DNA of 64,000 bases from Tritrichomonas musculus (Eukaryota; Parabasalia; Tritrichomonadida; Tritrichomonadidae): contig JAPFFF010000020.1 of NCBI GenBank assembly GCA_039105265.1, forward strand, positions 2,249,001 to 2,313,000. The letters run 5' to 3'. Positions 63,348-64,000 of the stretch are shown piece after piece. The notes below the pieces were generated by a model. That model saw only the letters and a list, made by a program, of their open reading frames with translations. It did no database searches and was not told the DNA's origin. Numbering within the stretch: the first letter of the stretch is position 1; every line of letters begins with the position of its first letter. The position numbers were made by a program, and so were the translations under genes.

Positions 63348-64000
63348 TATTTTAATTGAAAAAGTAGCTTCTATCATCTACTGCAAATGGAGTGGCAGCC
63401 TTCAAAAAGTGAACAATTGAAAAGATTTTAAAAATTATCAAAACAAAACGTCCAAAGCTCCTTTAAGCGAATCCTAGAAAATAGAAATTTTGCGATTAGT
63501 GGATCAATTTGGAAATCAATAAGTTCTCATTTGGGAATCAAATTGGAAGAAGGAAAGAAACTGTTAAGAATTTAACAAATTTAATATTAAATATATACGC
63601 TGTCACCTAGAAAGGATAGACCAATAGCAATTACAGAATAATATAAATGATGTTGAAAACAATTTCAATATATGAGAATTTCCTCAAAAATTCTAAGACG
63701 AAATTTTTTGAAATAAAATAAAATTGAATGTAATTGAGAGCAATATTGAATACAGGTCAATTATTTTGCTATTTTTTTCTAAATAACGATCAAATTAGGG
63801 TATTGAACTAAGTTTATGCAAAAATTGAATGGAAAATTCTCTTCACAAGTGGTAATGAGTATCGAGAAATATTTAATAAAATGAAACAATTCAAAGGCAT
63901 CTTCTTGATTAGAAAGATTTTTTTTAGCAAATTAAATAATAATTTGAATAATTTAAAAATTCATGATGATATAAATAACATTGGATTATTTTTACGTTTT
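63348..64000. repeat. Start of a third copy of the duplicated segment
   Basis: Begins TATTTTAATTGAAAAAGTAG right after the CAGGG element, exactly as at 53944, and continues to the window edge. It shares with copy 2, not copy 1, the short block around CAATATATGAGAATTTCCTC, so copies 2 and 3 are the closer pair. A further ankyrin locus is expected beyond the edge. Confidence 0.85.

Overview
The window looks like nuclear DNA of a trichomonad parabasalid, Tritrichomonas-like in gene content. It is very AT-rich and its genes are intronless as far as I can see. Three intact genes have a TCAYW Inr-type start element just before the ATG (the T. vaginalis core promoter motif is TCA+1Py(T/A)). It also carries DUF3447/ankyrin families, a Maverick/Polinton and a Mutator-like element, all common in trichomonads. 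Species cannot be fixed from sequence alone.

Layout. 1-12012: right-hand part of a Maverick/Polinton, clearly less AT-rich than the rest (capsid-like protein entering from the left edge, a fibre-like protein, small proteins, integrase, protein-primed DNA polymerase B, and a candidate element end). 12.5-14.7 kb: two membrane proteins. 17.2-18.9 kb: an ankyrin/coiled-coil protein kinase whose ankyrin array is cut off upstream. 19.4-21.3 and 30.8-33.1 kb: two minus-strand DUF3447-ankyrin loci lying in a dispersed duplicated segment. 21.76-26.52 kb: a complete-looking MULE with a 9-bp target duplication and long terminal repeats built of 120-bp units. 27.1-29.0 kb: a divergent secretory-pathway Hsp70. 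33.3-34.4 kb: a broken Sel1-type kinase and a broken DUF3447 fragment. 34.4-37.9 kb: a CARMIL-like leucine-rich-repeat protein with a Gln-rich repetitive tail. 38.6-39.6 kb: a papain-like protein whose catalytic Cys is replaced by Gly. 42.2-64 kb: a tandem segmental duplication (two full copies and the start of a third). Each full copy holds a DUF3447-ankyrin locus (family A), a truncated ubiquitin-like ORF, a second ankyrin locus (family B) and a non-coding TIR element.

The most unusual signal is in the ankyrin arrays. Family A is built of ~188-bp modules, one base short of 63 codons, so every module ends in a different frame from the next. Yet variation between modules is concentrated in whole codons at fixed positions, including one codon in the linker between ankyrin motifs. 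Family B ankyrin motifs are separated by hundreds of bases of a 25-bp repeat made of a conserved 22-mer and a hypervariable triplet; the consensus is open in all three frames. How, or whether, these loci make protein cannot be read from the DNA: non-canonical splicing, frameshifting, DNA-level rearrangement and silent cassettes all remain possible.

Coding density outside the Polinton is low and several loci are broken. The likely functional host genes are the polytopic membrane protein (13111-14694), the kinase, the Hsp70, the CARMIL-like protein, the papain-like protein and the DUF3447 domains of the four family A loci.
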